Shown here: positions 1-8,200 of the stretch, in pieces
How positions within the stretch are numbered: position 1 is the stretch's first letter
Layout: each line of letters starts with the position of its first letter
Source of the DNA: an uncultured Prevotellaceae bacterium
GTDB lineage: Bacteria; Bacteroidota; Bacteroidia; Bacteroidales; Bacteroidaceae
Length of the DNA: 44,998 nt
Assembly: GCA_900318885.1 (NCBI GenBank)
Contig: ONMN01000040.1
Location: 1 to 44,998, forward strand
Direction of reading: 5' to 3'
Made by a program: the position numbers and the translations under genes
Notes under the pieces: model-generated
Told to the model about the DNA's origin: nothing
Database searches by the model: none
The model's input: only the letters and a program-made list of their open reading frames with translations

Positions 1-333
1 ACGGGCGAGCTGGAAATCACCGACGACGACCTGAAGTTTGCCACGCTGATGTACGATGCCGTCATCTGGTTTCAGGACTACTTCTTCGGGCAGATGTTGC
101 AGGATTCGTGGGACAATGCCGAGCGCGAATACGTGCCTCGCAGGAAGAACTCGAAGAATGCCGATGCCTATCGTAGCCTGCCAGAGATGTTCGGGGTGAA
201 GGATGTGATGAACATTCTAGACGTCGAAAGTAATCCTGCCAATCAACAGTGTAATCGTTGGCTCAAGCATGGATTCGTAGAGCGCATCAAGCAGGGGATG
301 TATAAGAAAATATTTAAGGAAATAGTAGTATGA
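1..333 (+). CDS. C-terminal part of a primase/VirE-like mobile-element protein (partial)
   Basis: The frame is open from base 1, so the gene begins upstream of the window; an internal ATG at 49 is not a convincing start. The visible 110 residues are hydrophilic, with an aromatic helix (YDAVIWFQDYFFGQML) and a helix-turn-helix-like end (VMNILDVESNPANQQCNRWLKHGFVERI). The segment resembles the C-terminus of the DUF3987/VirE-type proteins that sit beside an M15 peptidase or amidase in Bacteroidales mobile regions. That family link is from memory and uncertain. The stop codon overlaps the next start (ATGA at 330-333), so the two genes are translationally coupled. Confidence 0.45.
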   Translation, partial: TGELEITDDDLKFATLMYDAVIWFQDYFFGQMLQDSWDNAEREYVPRRKNSKNADAYRSLPEMFGVKDVMNILDVESNPANQQCNRWLKHGFVERIKQGMYKKIFKEIVV

Positions 334-749
334 ATGTAGAAATCAATAAACAAGCACGACTCAGCGAGCACTTTACGCTCGCTGAGCTCTGCAAGACGAG
401 TGCGAAGACTCCTGATGGGAATATCCCTTCGCACGTACATATGAATGGCGAGGGGAGTGAATACAAAGAGGAGCCGATTATCATCAATAGCGGATATCGT
501 TCTGAGGCGGTGAATAAGGCCGTGGGTGGTGTGGCTGGGTCGAACCACCTGACGGGCTGTGCGGTGGATATCCACGTGTTGGGTAAGGAACAGGCCATAC
601 GCTATGCGTGTATCTTGCTAGACATCGCAGACGAGTCGCAGGAGGACTTCGATGAACTCCTGATAGAGCAAAGCGCTAAGAGTCTCTGGATTCACTTCGC
701 CGTCCGTCCCTTCGCCAACAGGCGACGTATAAGGCTGATGAAGGGGTAG
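330..749 (+). CDS. Peptidase M15-type D,D-carboxypeptidase/endolysin-like protein, probably shortened inside
   Basis: A 139-residue protein with the M15_3 layout. LSEHFTLAELCKTS is at the N-terminus. INSGYRSEAVNKAVGG and the zinc-binding SNHLTGCAVDIHV motif (SxHxxGxAxD) lie in the middle, and the C-terminal WIHFAVR supplies the last zinc histidine. Such proteins cleave peptidoglycan stem peptides and occur near prophage or mobile-element genes in Bacteroidales. Between NIPSHVHM and NGEGSEYKEE the helix usually found in the family, roughly 30 residues (ENLKxxCxWLE...), seems absent. The join is in frame and close to position 441. All visible metal ligands remain, so activity cannot be ruled out. 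The start overlaps the preceding gene by 4 bp. Confidence 0.75.
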   Translation: MNVEINKQARLSEHFTLAELCKTSAKTPDGNIPSHVHMNGEGSEYKEEPIIINSGYRSEAVNKAVGGVAGSNHLTGCAVDIHVLGKEQAIRYACILLDIADESQEDFDELLIEQSAKSLWIHFAVRPFANRRRIRLMKG

Positions 750-809
750 TCAAGTCCGTTAAATAAGCAAAAATCGGGCCCATCGTTTGGTGGGTTCGAA
801 TTTTTTTCG

Positions 810-817
810 TACCTTCG
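810..817 (+). promoter_or_regulatory. Bacteroidetes -7 promoter box TACCTTCG
   Basis: TACCTTCG matches TAnnTTTG with one change and lies 29 bp upstream of the ATG at 847. Translation from any earlier in-frame codon would need an mRNA starting before this box, so the ATG at 847 is preferred. Confidence 0.6.
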
Positions 818-846
818 CAGCAACAAACCAATTAAACAGTATAATT

Positions 847-1086
847 ATGGGTATTATTTTTTCTCTTCTTCTTGGATGTTTGGCAGGCTTCTGTGCCGGC
901 AAGTTGATGAAAGGTGGCGGTTTCGGCATCATCATGAATATTGTGCTTGGACTGTTTGGTGGAGTCCTTGGTGGCTGGTTGTTTGACATGCTCGGCATTA
1001 CCTGGGGCGGCCTCCTAGGTCAGCTCGGCACAGCCATCATCGGTGCAGTCGTTATCCTTTGGCTTGCCTCGCTGATCAAAAAATAA
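847..1086 (+). CDS. GlsB/YeaQ/YmgE-family small membrane stress protein
   Basis: A 79-residue, glycine-rich, very hydrophobic protein. Three transmembrane stretches can be read: residues 1-18 (IIFSLLLGCLAGFCAG), 25-47 (GIIMNIVLGLFGGVLGGWLF) and 57-75 (LGTAIIGAVVILWLASL). Length and glycine zipper pattern match the transglycosylase-associated/YeaQ family, inner-membrane proteins linked to general stress but without a defined reaction. The start at 847 follows the TACCTTCG promoter box and begins MGIIFSLL, as is normal for the family. It appears monocistronic, ending in two hairpins. Confidence 0.85.
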   Translation: MGIIFSLLLGCLAGFCAGKLMKGGGFGIIMNIVLGLFGGVLGGWLFDMLGITWGGLLGQLGTAIIGAVVILWLASLIKK

Positions 1087-1107
1087 ATTGGGATCCGAAA
1101 GACTTCC

Positions 1108-1139
1108 GAAAGGCCTCCTTTGAGTGAAGGAGACCTTTC
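1108..1139 (+). terminator. Hairpin after the YeaQ-family gene
   Basis: The arms GAAAGGCCTCCTT (1108-1120) and AAGGAGACCTTTC (1127-1139) pair with one C/A mismatch around a 6-nt loop. No T-run follows, so it may act with the stronger terminator just downstream. Confidence 0.5.
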
Positions 1140-1156
1140 AATCTTGTCTGGAAACC

Positions 1157-1199
1157 GAAAAAAAGTGCCTGAATCGTTGCGGTTCAGGTGTTTTTTTTT
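1157..1199 (+). terminator. Strong rho-independent terminator
   Basis: CCTGAA (1168-1173) pairs with TTCAGG (1183-1188), extended by G-U pairs and an A-tract/T-tract, and ends in nine T residues (1191-1199). The A-tract on the left means it could also work in the reverse direction. It closes the YeaQ-family unit. Confidence 0.8.
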
Positions 1200-1322
1200 G
1201 TAATTTTGCCGATGAATATAATGCAAAAACTTAAAATTGATGATAATGAAAACGAATAAACTATTTATTAGGGGAAATGCTAAATATTGTTTATAGTTTG
1301 CTGAAATATCAAATTTAATTTG

Positions 1323-1330
1323 TAACTTTG
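1323..1330 (+). promoter_or_regulatory. Promoter box TAACTTTG for the partner-switching genes
   Basis: TAACTTTG at 1323-1330 matches TAnnTTTG exactly and lies 18 bp before the ATG at 1349. A second match, TAATTTTG, is at 1201-1208 directly after the terminator. The AT-rich sequence between 1201 and 1348 holds no gene. The start point may therefore be single or double. Confidence 0.6.
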
Positions 1331-1348
1331 GGCGGCTAAATTATAAAT

Positions 1349-3550
1349 ATGGGGAAAAAAGGTACTAACAATAAGAACTGGTGGGGTCGGCTAATAAAAT
1401 TCATTCGGGCCAATACCAATTTGACTGTTATCATCATTGCTGCACTGTTACTGGAACTGACGTCAGCTATTATGTATTATGAGTCGCATGACATCCTGCA
1501 GCGTGTGGTGGAGCGGTTGATGGAGCGTGAGAATAACGCCCTTTATCTCTGTATCCGTAACAAACTGGCTGAAGTGGAGGTGACAATGGACAATATAGCA
1601 TGGGTGGCGACCGACGACCTTGCAAGTCCAGATTCACTGACTAGGCTAACCTATCAGATGGCAGAACATAATACGGCCATCCTCGGCTGCTGTATTTGTT
1701 GTACACCTGACTATTTCCCGCAGAGAGGGCGATGGTTTGAGCCGTATTCCATCCGCAAAGACGACGGAAGCATTGAGACGATGCAGTTAGGGTCGGCCAG
1801 TCATGACTACACGAAATTGGAATTCTTCACCAAACCGATAGCCACGGGCACCAGTCACTGGAGTGAGCCTTACATGGATCGTGACGGTGCAAAGGCGGTG
1901 GTGACGTCGTATAGTGCCCCCATTCGTGACGACGATGGGAAGATTGTGGGCGTGGTGGCTGCCGACATCTCCATGGGCTGGCTTAAAGAGGAAGTCAACC
2001 TGAGCAAGGCCTATCAGTCAACGCAGCGTTTCCTCGTCACCGGACAATACCATCTGTTAGCAGGTGATGACAACCAGTTGCTGAGGAACGTCATCGAACA
2101 CATGAAAAGCACGAGCGAAGAGAAGGGCTACGTCGTATTGAAAGACGAGCATGGCAATAAGAAACACGTCTTCTATACCCCTGTGGGCGGCAAGACAGAC
2201 TGGATACTCATCAATGCGCTGGATGACACCGATGTGTTCGGCAAACTGCGTCGTGTACGATTGAACCTTTTGTTTATGGCAGTGGCAGGTCTTCTGCTGA
2301 TAGGGTTCATCGTGTGGCGTTCAAAGCGCAATCTGGAACGTCTGCATAAGGTGAATGCCGAGAAAAACCGCATCAGTTCGGAATTGCATGTGGCCAGCCA
2401 GATACAGCAGAGCATGTTGCCCCGCCACAATAAAGGGCAGCTGACAATGGATAACGGACAATTGGTAGAGGATGTAGACGTATATGGCTCGCTAGTGCCT
2501 GCCCGCGAGGTGGGTGGCGACCTGTACGACTATTTTGTACGTGACGAAAAGCTGTTCTTCTGTATTGGCGACGTCAGCGGCAAAGGTGTTCCTTCGGCCA
2601 TGGTGATGGCTGTCAATCATGCATTGTTCCTTTCGGCATCGGCCCACGAGACTAATCCTGCCCACATCATGCAGGATCTCAATGAGATTGCCTGTCAGGG
2701 TAACGAGTCGAACATGTTTGTCACCATGTTTGTCGGTATACTCGACCTGCCAACAGGCCATCTGAGGTATTGTAATGCCGGGCACGACGCACCTTTTGTT
2801 ATGGTCAATGGCAAATGGTCAATGGTCGATGCCAAGCCTCACTTGCCCGTCGGTGTGTTCAACGATGTGAAGTATGGCATGACGGAGATGTATCTGCAAG
2901 CCAATAGCACGCTTTTCCTCTATACCGACGGACTGACGGAGGCGATGAACAGCGAGCGTAAGCTGTTCGGCATCAAGCGGGTGGAGGAAGTACTTGCCAC
3001 TTGCACTGACAAGCACCCTCAAGAATTACTGGAGTCCATAAGCAAGGCAGTGCACAAGTTTGTGGGTAATGCTGAACAGAGTGACGACCTGACGATGCTC
3101 GCCATTCGCTATACGCCCCAACAGTATGAAAGCACTTTGAACGAGACGCTCACGCTGAAAAACGATGTTCGCGAGGTGGCTGAACTGAGCAACTTCCAGA
3201 AGTCGTTCTATGAGAAGATGAACGTCGACAAGTCGTTGGCACGTCAGTTGCGACTGGCTGTCGAGGAGGCCGTGGTCAACGTGATGGAATACGCCTACCC
3301 TGCTGATACGGAGGGACGTGTAGACATCACGATGATGTTTGACGGCCATTGGTTGAAAGTCGTGATTGATGATTCCGGCGTGGCTTTTGATCCTACGGTT
3401 GAGAAGAAGGCTGACACCACGCTCTCTGTTGAAGAGCGCAGGATAGGCGGACTTGGTATCCACCTGGTTCGTGAGCTGATGGATTCCATCAATTACGAGC
3501 GCGTCAATGGGCATAACATATTGACGATGAAGAAAGAGGTAAAAAAGTAA
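1349..3550 (+). CDS. Membrane Cache-sensor / SpoIIE (RsbU-type) phosphatase / RsbW-type HATPase fusion
   Basis: 733 residues. TM1 is at about residues 24-44, an extracytoplasmic Cache-like sensor at about 45-300, and TM2 at about 305-325. A short linker (IQQSMLPRH near 350) leads to a PP2C/SpoIIE phosphatase with PAREVGGDLYDYF, CIGDVSGKGVPSAMVMA, NAGHDAPF and LYTDGLTEA. A C-terminal HATPase near 610-730 carries LRLAVEEAVVNVMEYAYP and GGLGIHLV. In partner switching an RsbU-type phosphatase dephosphorylates a STAS protein and an RsbW-type kinase rephosphorylates it; both activities are joined here behind one receptor. The STAS gene follows after 43 bp. Two 7-bp repeat tracts lie inside the reading frame (2443-2470 and 2801-2831), the first at the linker/phosphatase border and the second between two conserved phosphatase motifs. 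The ligand is unknown. Confidence 0.9.
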   Translation: MGKKGTNNKNWWGRLIKFIRANTNLTVIIIAALLLELTSAIMYYESHDILQRVVERLMERENNALYLCIRNKLAEVEVTMDNIAWVATDDLASPDSLTRLTYQMAEHNTAILGCCICCTPDYFPQRGRWFEPYSIRKDDGSIETMQLGSASHDYTKLEFFTKPIATGTSHWSEPYMDRDGAKAVVTSYSAPIRDDDGKIVGVVAADISMGWLKEEVNLSKAYQSTQRFLVTGQYHLLAGDDNQLLRNVIEHMKSTSEEKGYVVLKDEHGNKKHVFYTPVGGKTDWILINALDDTDVFGKLRRVRLNLLFMAVAGLLLIGFIVWRSKRNLERLHKVNAEKNRISSELHVASQIQQSMLPRHNKGQLTMDNGQLVEDVDVYGSLVPAREVGGDLYDYFVRDEKLFFCIGDVSGKGVPSAMVMAVNHALFLSASAHETNPAHIMQDLNEIACQGNESNMFVTMFVGILDLPTGHLRYCNAGHDAPFVMVNGKWSMVDAKPHLPVGVFNDVKYGMTEMYLQANSTLFLYTDGLTEAMNSERKLFGIKRVEEVLATCTDKHPQELLESISKAVHKFVGNAEQSDDLTMLAIRYTPQQYESTLNETLTLKNDVREVAELSNFQKSFYEKMNVDKSLARQLRLAVEEAVVNVMEYAYPADTEGRVDITMMFDGHWLKVVIDDSGVAFDPTVEKKADTTLSVEERRIGGLGIHLVRELMDSINYERVNGHNILTMKKEVKK
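2443..2470 (+). repeat. Degenerate heptamer array inside coding sequence (GACAATG type)
   Basis: Units GACAATG, GATAACG, GACAATT and GGTAGAG follow each other with period 7. They encode LTMDNGQLVED at the start of the phosphatase domain. The tract resembles the AATTGTC array at 35526. Divergence of the units suggests an old insertion that has been tolerated in frame. Confidence 0.5.
2801..2831 (+). repeat. Heptamer array inside coding sequence (ATGGTCA type)
   Basis: Units ATGGTCA, ATGGCAA, ATGGTCA and ATGGTCG, then ATG, with period 7. They encode MVNGKWSMVD between the NAGH motif and the LPVG turn of the phosphatase. Surrounding codons show no such periodicity. Confidence 0.6.
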
Positions 3551-3593
3551 GGAAATAAATATAACATCAAGAAATTATAAAATTTAAAAGGTT

Positions 3594-3896
3594 ATGAACG
3601 CAAAATTAGAAGAAATCGATGGCAAGTATGTTGCCACGTTAGTAGGAGAGTTGGACACAGCAGCAGCAGTTGAAGTAGAAGAAATTCTGAAACCGCTTTA
3701 TACCAGTGACGGCAAAGATGTCATCATCGACTGCACCGATCTGGAGTATATTGCCTCCAGCGGCCTGCGCATCCTGATCAGTATCCTGAAAGGTGCCAAA
3801 GCCACAGGCAGCCATGTGGTGATGCGTGGTGTGAACGACGACATCAAGAACGTATTTAAACTGACGGGATTCATCAGCATTTTCGAGTTCGAATAA
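3594..3896 (+). CDS. STAS-domain anti-sigma-factor antagonist (RsbV/SpoIIAA-like)
   Basis: A 100-residue single STAS domain: VATLVGELDTAAAVEVEEIL, DVIIDCTDLEYIASSGLRIL and VFKLTGFISIFEFE. The expected phosphorylation site is Ser56, the second serine of SSG (Ser55-Ser56), by alignment with the SpoIIAA family. It lies 43 bp after the fused phosphatase/kinase, its most likely regulator. In the family, the unphosphorylated form binds an RsbW-like kinase or another target. No sigma factor is encoded nearby, so the final output is not visible; the target may be something other than a sigma factor. Confidence 0.92.
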   Translation: MNAKLEEIDGKYVATLVGELDTAAAVEVEEILKPLYTSDGKDVIIDCTDLEYIASSGLRILISILKGAKATGSHVVMRGVNDDIKNVFKLTGFISIFEFE

Positions 3897-3915
3897 CCCA
3901 AAATCCACCAACAGC

Positions 3916-5256
3916 ATGAAGCAAAGACTGACGAAAGCATGCCTTGTTGTTGCCGTACTGTTGCCGTTGATAAGCGTGCAAGCACAGACTGATTCTACCA
4001 AAGTCAACACCTTGAGCTTTGGTTTGAATTTTATGACGCATGGAGAAATAGTGAGAGGTGGTCTGCCCATAGACAAGGATGAGGAAATGGAGGATAAGTC
4101 GAACTTCCTTCTAGGACGTACTCGTCTGATTGTGGACTATGCACGGCCCTATTTGCAGGCGCATGCGGTCATTCAGAACAAGTCTGTGTGGGGCACGAGT
4201 GGTAATCAGGCACTCAACCTCTATGAGGGATGGGTGAAGATGACGGCAAAGAACGGTCTCTTCGCACAGGTTGGTCGTATCGCCCTGTCATACGACGATG
4301 AGCGTATCATCGGCACCAATGACTTTGCGATGGCCGCTCTCTCGCACGACGTGTTACGAGTGGGCTACGAAGGCTACGGGCATCAGGTTCACGCCATCTT
4401 AGGCTATAACCAGAATGCCGAAAACGTGTATAAGAGCACCTTCTATGCAGGCGGTTCACAGGCTTATAAGACCATGCAAACCGTATGGTATCACTATGAT
4501 GTGCCCAAGTTTCCGTTAGGAGCGTCCTTGCTTTTCATGAATGTAGGATTGCAGTCTGGTGAACCCGGAAAAGAGGACAATCCGCCTTCGACGGTGTACC
4601 AGCAGATGTATGGTGGATACGTGAACTATCATCCCAAGTTTATGACGCTGGAAGGCGCATACTATCGACAGGGAGGTAAGTTTGTAGACCCGTTGATGAA
4701 ATCGGCTGGTAAAATTGAAGCATGGATGGCCAGCGCGAAAGCCACCATCACCCCCTCCGACAACTACGGCTTTACGTTGGGTTACGACTACCTGAGCGGC
4801 GACGACTATGTGGCCGTCCCTAAACCTGGCCAAATCGGTACGGTACGACATGATGTTGCAAAAGGCTTTACTCCCCTTTATGGCTCACGTGCCAAGTTCT
4901 ACGGTATCATGGACTATTTCTATGAGGAAGCCTACATCAATGGCTTTACCCCTGGTCTTCAGAATGCCTTCATAGGAGCCTTCGGCCGTCCCGTCGCCAA
5001 CTTCGACTGTAGTGCGACCTATCACTATCTGGCTGTAACGACCGGACTTACCAACTTGGATCGCACCTTAGGTCACAGCATCGACCTGCAAGCCAGCTAT
5101 CGTTTTACGAAGGACATCTCGCTGACGGCAGGCTACACCATGATGTTCGGTACTGAGACCATGGACCGTCTGAAACAAGGCAATAGCAGCAAGACCGCCC
5201 GTTGGGGCTGGTTCTCGCTGGTTGTCTCGCCGAGTCTTTTCACAACAAAATTCTAA
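3916..5256 (+). CDS. Alginate-export-family outer-membrane beta-barrel protein
   Basis: 446 residues with a clear signal peptide (MKQRLTKACLVVAVLLPLISVQAQ). The mature part is rich in alternating aromatic strands typical of a porin. LLGRTRLIVDYARPYLQAHAVIQ, LYEGWVKM and VGRIALSYDDERIIG match the alginate-export barrel family. No substrate can be inferred from sequence. It starts 19 bp after the STAS gene and ends 30 bp before the NRPS, with no terminator or clear promoter on either side. It may therefore share a transcript with both, and a role in release of the NRPS product is possible but speculative. Confidence 0.75.
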   Translation: MKQRLTKACLVVAVLLPLISVQAQTDSTKVNTLSFGLNFMTHGEIVRGGLPIDKDEEMEDKSNFLLGRTRLIVDYARPYLQAHAVIQNKSVWGTSGNQALNLYEGWVKMTAKNGLFAQVGRIALSYDDERIIGTNDFAMAALSHDVLRVGYEGYGHQVHAILGYNQNAENVYKSTFYAGGSQAYKTMQTVWYHYDVPKFPLGASLLFMNVGLQSGEPGKEDNPPSTVYQQMYGGYVNYHPKFMTLEGAYYRQGGKFVDPLMKSAGKIEAWMASAKATITPSDNYGFTLGYDYLSGDDYVAVPKPGQIGTVRHDVAKGFTPLYGSRAKFYGIMDYFYEEAYINGFTPGLQNAFIGAFGRPVANFDCSATYHYLAVTTGLTNLDRTLGHSIDLQASYRFTKDISLTAGYTMMFGTETMDRLKQGNSSKTARWGWFSLVVSPSLFTTKF

Positions 5257-5286
5257 AATAAACATAACTAAATAAAAAGTATAAAT

Positions 5287-8200
5287 ATGAAAACTACTGC
5301 CCCTTTATCAAAGACGCAATTTGGCATTTATGCCGAGTGTGTGGGCTATGAAGGAGAAGCCCGTTATAATCTTCCTTATTTTTATATCTTAGACGGTAGT
5401 CTGGACGGTAACCGCCTGGCAAAGGCCATAGAGGCAGCCGTAGCCGCCCACCCCACGCTTTTCACCCACATAGAACTGCGTGACGACGGTGAGCCCCTGC
5501 AGACCGTCGACGACAGCGAGACCTTTACACTCGCCGTCGAAGAAGTCGATGACATCGAGGCTGTAAAGAAAGAGCTGATACAGCCCTTCAACCTCTACGA
5601 AGACCGACTGTTCCGCATCCGTCTGCTGCACGACAGCGAGCACTACTACTTCTTCCTGGATATTCACCACATCATCGGTGACGGCACGACGCTCAAGGTG
5701 ATGCTTAGCGACGTGGAGACCGCCTATAACGGTGGTGAACTGGCACCAGAGCAGTTGACTATGGCAGAGGTTGCCATTGCTGAGGCAGAATTACGGAAAA
5801 CGCCCGCTTTCGAGGAAGGCAAAAAGTGGTATGCCCAAACTTTTGACTGTGGCGATACATACACACCGCTGGCACCCGACTTGGAGATAGAAGAGCATTC
5901 AGAGGCTTCGATGGTGCGCACGCTGGCGATTGACACAGCCCTCGTAGATTCATTCTGCAAGGATAACGGCATCTTCAAGAGCAACTTCTTCACAACGGCC
6001 TATTCTTTCCTGTTGGCGAGATACAATAACGAGCAGGAGTCGCTCTTCTTCACCATCTATAATGGCCGCACGGACAAGCGATTCCTGCATTCTGTCGGTA
6101 TGACGGTTAAGTCGCTGCCTGTCTATGCCAAATATGACAACCAGACGACGGTGCTCGACTACCTGAAAGCCGGACAAGAGCAGATGGGCGGATGCCGCAA
6201 GTACGAGGCCTACGCCTTCAGCGATGCGGTCAACGACCTCGGTCTGCAGTTTAACTCGAGCTTCGCCTGGCACGGAATGTTGTTTGCCGACGAGCAGCTG
6301 TGCGGTAAGCCGATGAAGACCGTCCGCCTGTGTAACAGCACGCTGGATCAGTCGTTATACATCAAGGCATTTATCCTGAACGGCAAATACCAAGTGAAGG
6401 CCGAATACAACAGCAATGAATACAGCGAGGCCCTCATCAGCCAGTTCCTGGAGAGTTATGAGGCCGTGGTGAATGGTTTCCTGACGCAAACCCTGCTCAG
6501 CGACATCAGCATCGCCACACAAGCCCAGATCGACCTGTTGGACACGTTCAACCAGAAAGATGTGGATTACGACGACACACAGACCGTCGTCTCGTTGTTC
6601 CGAAGTCAAGCGAAGGCTACACCTGACAATATCGCAGTGGTGTATAAGGAGAATCGCTATACTTACAAGGAAGTCGACGAACTCAGCGACCGTATTGCTG
6701 GCTGTATTGCGAAGAAAGGACTGGGAGAGGAGGATGTTGTATCGGTATTGATTCCACGATGTGAGTGGATGGCCATTGCCTCCATCGGTGTCATGAAGGC
6801 CGGTTGCGCCTATCAACCTTTGGATCCTACTTATCCGAAGGAGCGTCTGAACTTCATGATGCAGGATGCCGGTGCCAAATTGCTCATTGCCGACGAAGAA
6901 CTCAGAGACATCGTAGACGAGTATCAGGGCGACGTACTGCTGACGAAAGAACTGAAGCAGTTGCCGGCACTCGACGTGGCATTGCCCGAAGTAAAGCCCT
7001 CGTCGCTTTACATCATGCTCTATACGAGTGGTTCGACGGGTGTGCCGAAGGGATGCCAGCTCGTACACTCCAACTTGGTAGCATTTCTCCACTGGTATCA
7101 TCGCTACTACGACCTCCAGTCTACGGATAAGGTGACTGCCTATGCCAGTTACGGTTTCGACGCCTGTATGTACGACATGTATCCGGCTCTTACACGTGGT
7201 GCCAGTGTCTATATCATTCCAGAGGAACTGCGTCTGGACTTGGTGGCACTGAACGACTATATAGAAAAGGAGCAGATTACCAACGCCTTTATGACTACGC
7301 AGGTGGCCTACCAGTTTGCTACCAGCATCGAAAACCACAGCCTGAAACATCTTACTACTGGTGGTGAGAAGCTGGCATCACTCACGCCTCCCAAGGGATA
7401 TACGATGCATAACGCATACGGTCCGACGGAAACAACGATTCTCATAACCTGCCATCCGGTCACTGAGAAATTGAACAATATACCTATCGGTAAGTCACTA
7501 GATAATGCACGTCTCTATATTGTCGACCAGCAAGGGCATCGTCTGCCCGTGGGTGCTGCCGGAGAGCTCTGGGTAAGTGGTCCACAGGTGAGCCGAGGCT
7601 ATCTGAACCGTCCTGAGAAGACGGCAGAAGTATATATCCCGAATCCTTTTACGGAGGATAAAAAGTATGCACGCATCTATAAGACTGGCGATATCGTGCG
7701 TTATTTGCCATCAGGTGATATCCAGTTCGTAGGCCGTCGCGACGGACAGGTGAAGATTCGTGGTTTCCGCATCGAGCTGAAAGAAGTAGAGGCCGTCATC
7801 CGTGAGTTCCCAGGCATCAAGGATGCTACTGTTCAGGCCTTCGACATGGAAGGCGAGGGTGCCGGTAAGTTCATTGCTGCCTATATCGTCAGCGACCAGC
7901 AGATTGATATTGAGGCACTGAACAACTTCATCCTTGATGAAAAACCGCCTTATATGGTGCCTGCCGTGACGATGCAGATTGAGAAGATTCCATTAAACCA
8001 GAATCAGAAGGTAAACAAGAAGGCACTGCCAAAGCCGGAAATGAAACAGGCTGTCGTGGAGGAGAGCAACGTGCCGATGAACGTGCTGGAGGAGGAATTG
8101 CATGAGATGATTGCTGCCATTGTGGGCAATCAAGAATTCGGCATTACCACGATTCTGGGCTATGCCGGCCTAACTTCTATCTCTGCCATCAAGTTGGCTG

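Noticed and set aside
750-770. AAGTCCGTTAA just after the M15 gene, similar to part of the GxxExxY inverted repeat
   Set aside because: Only about 11 bp match and there is no partner repeat nearby; treated as chance or a decayed remnant.
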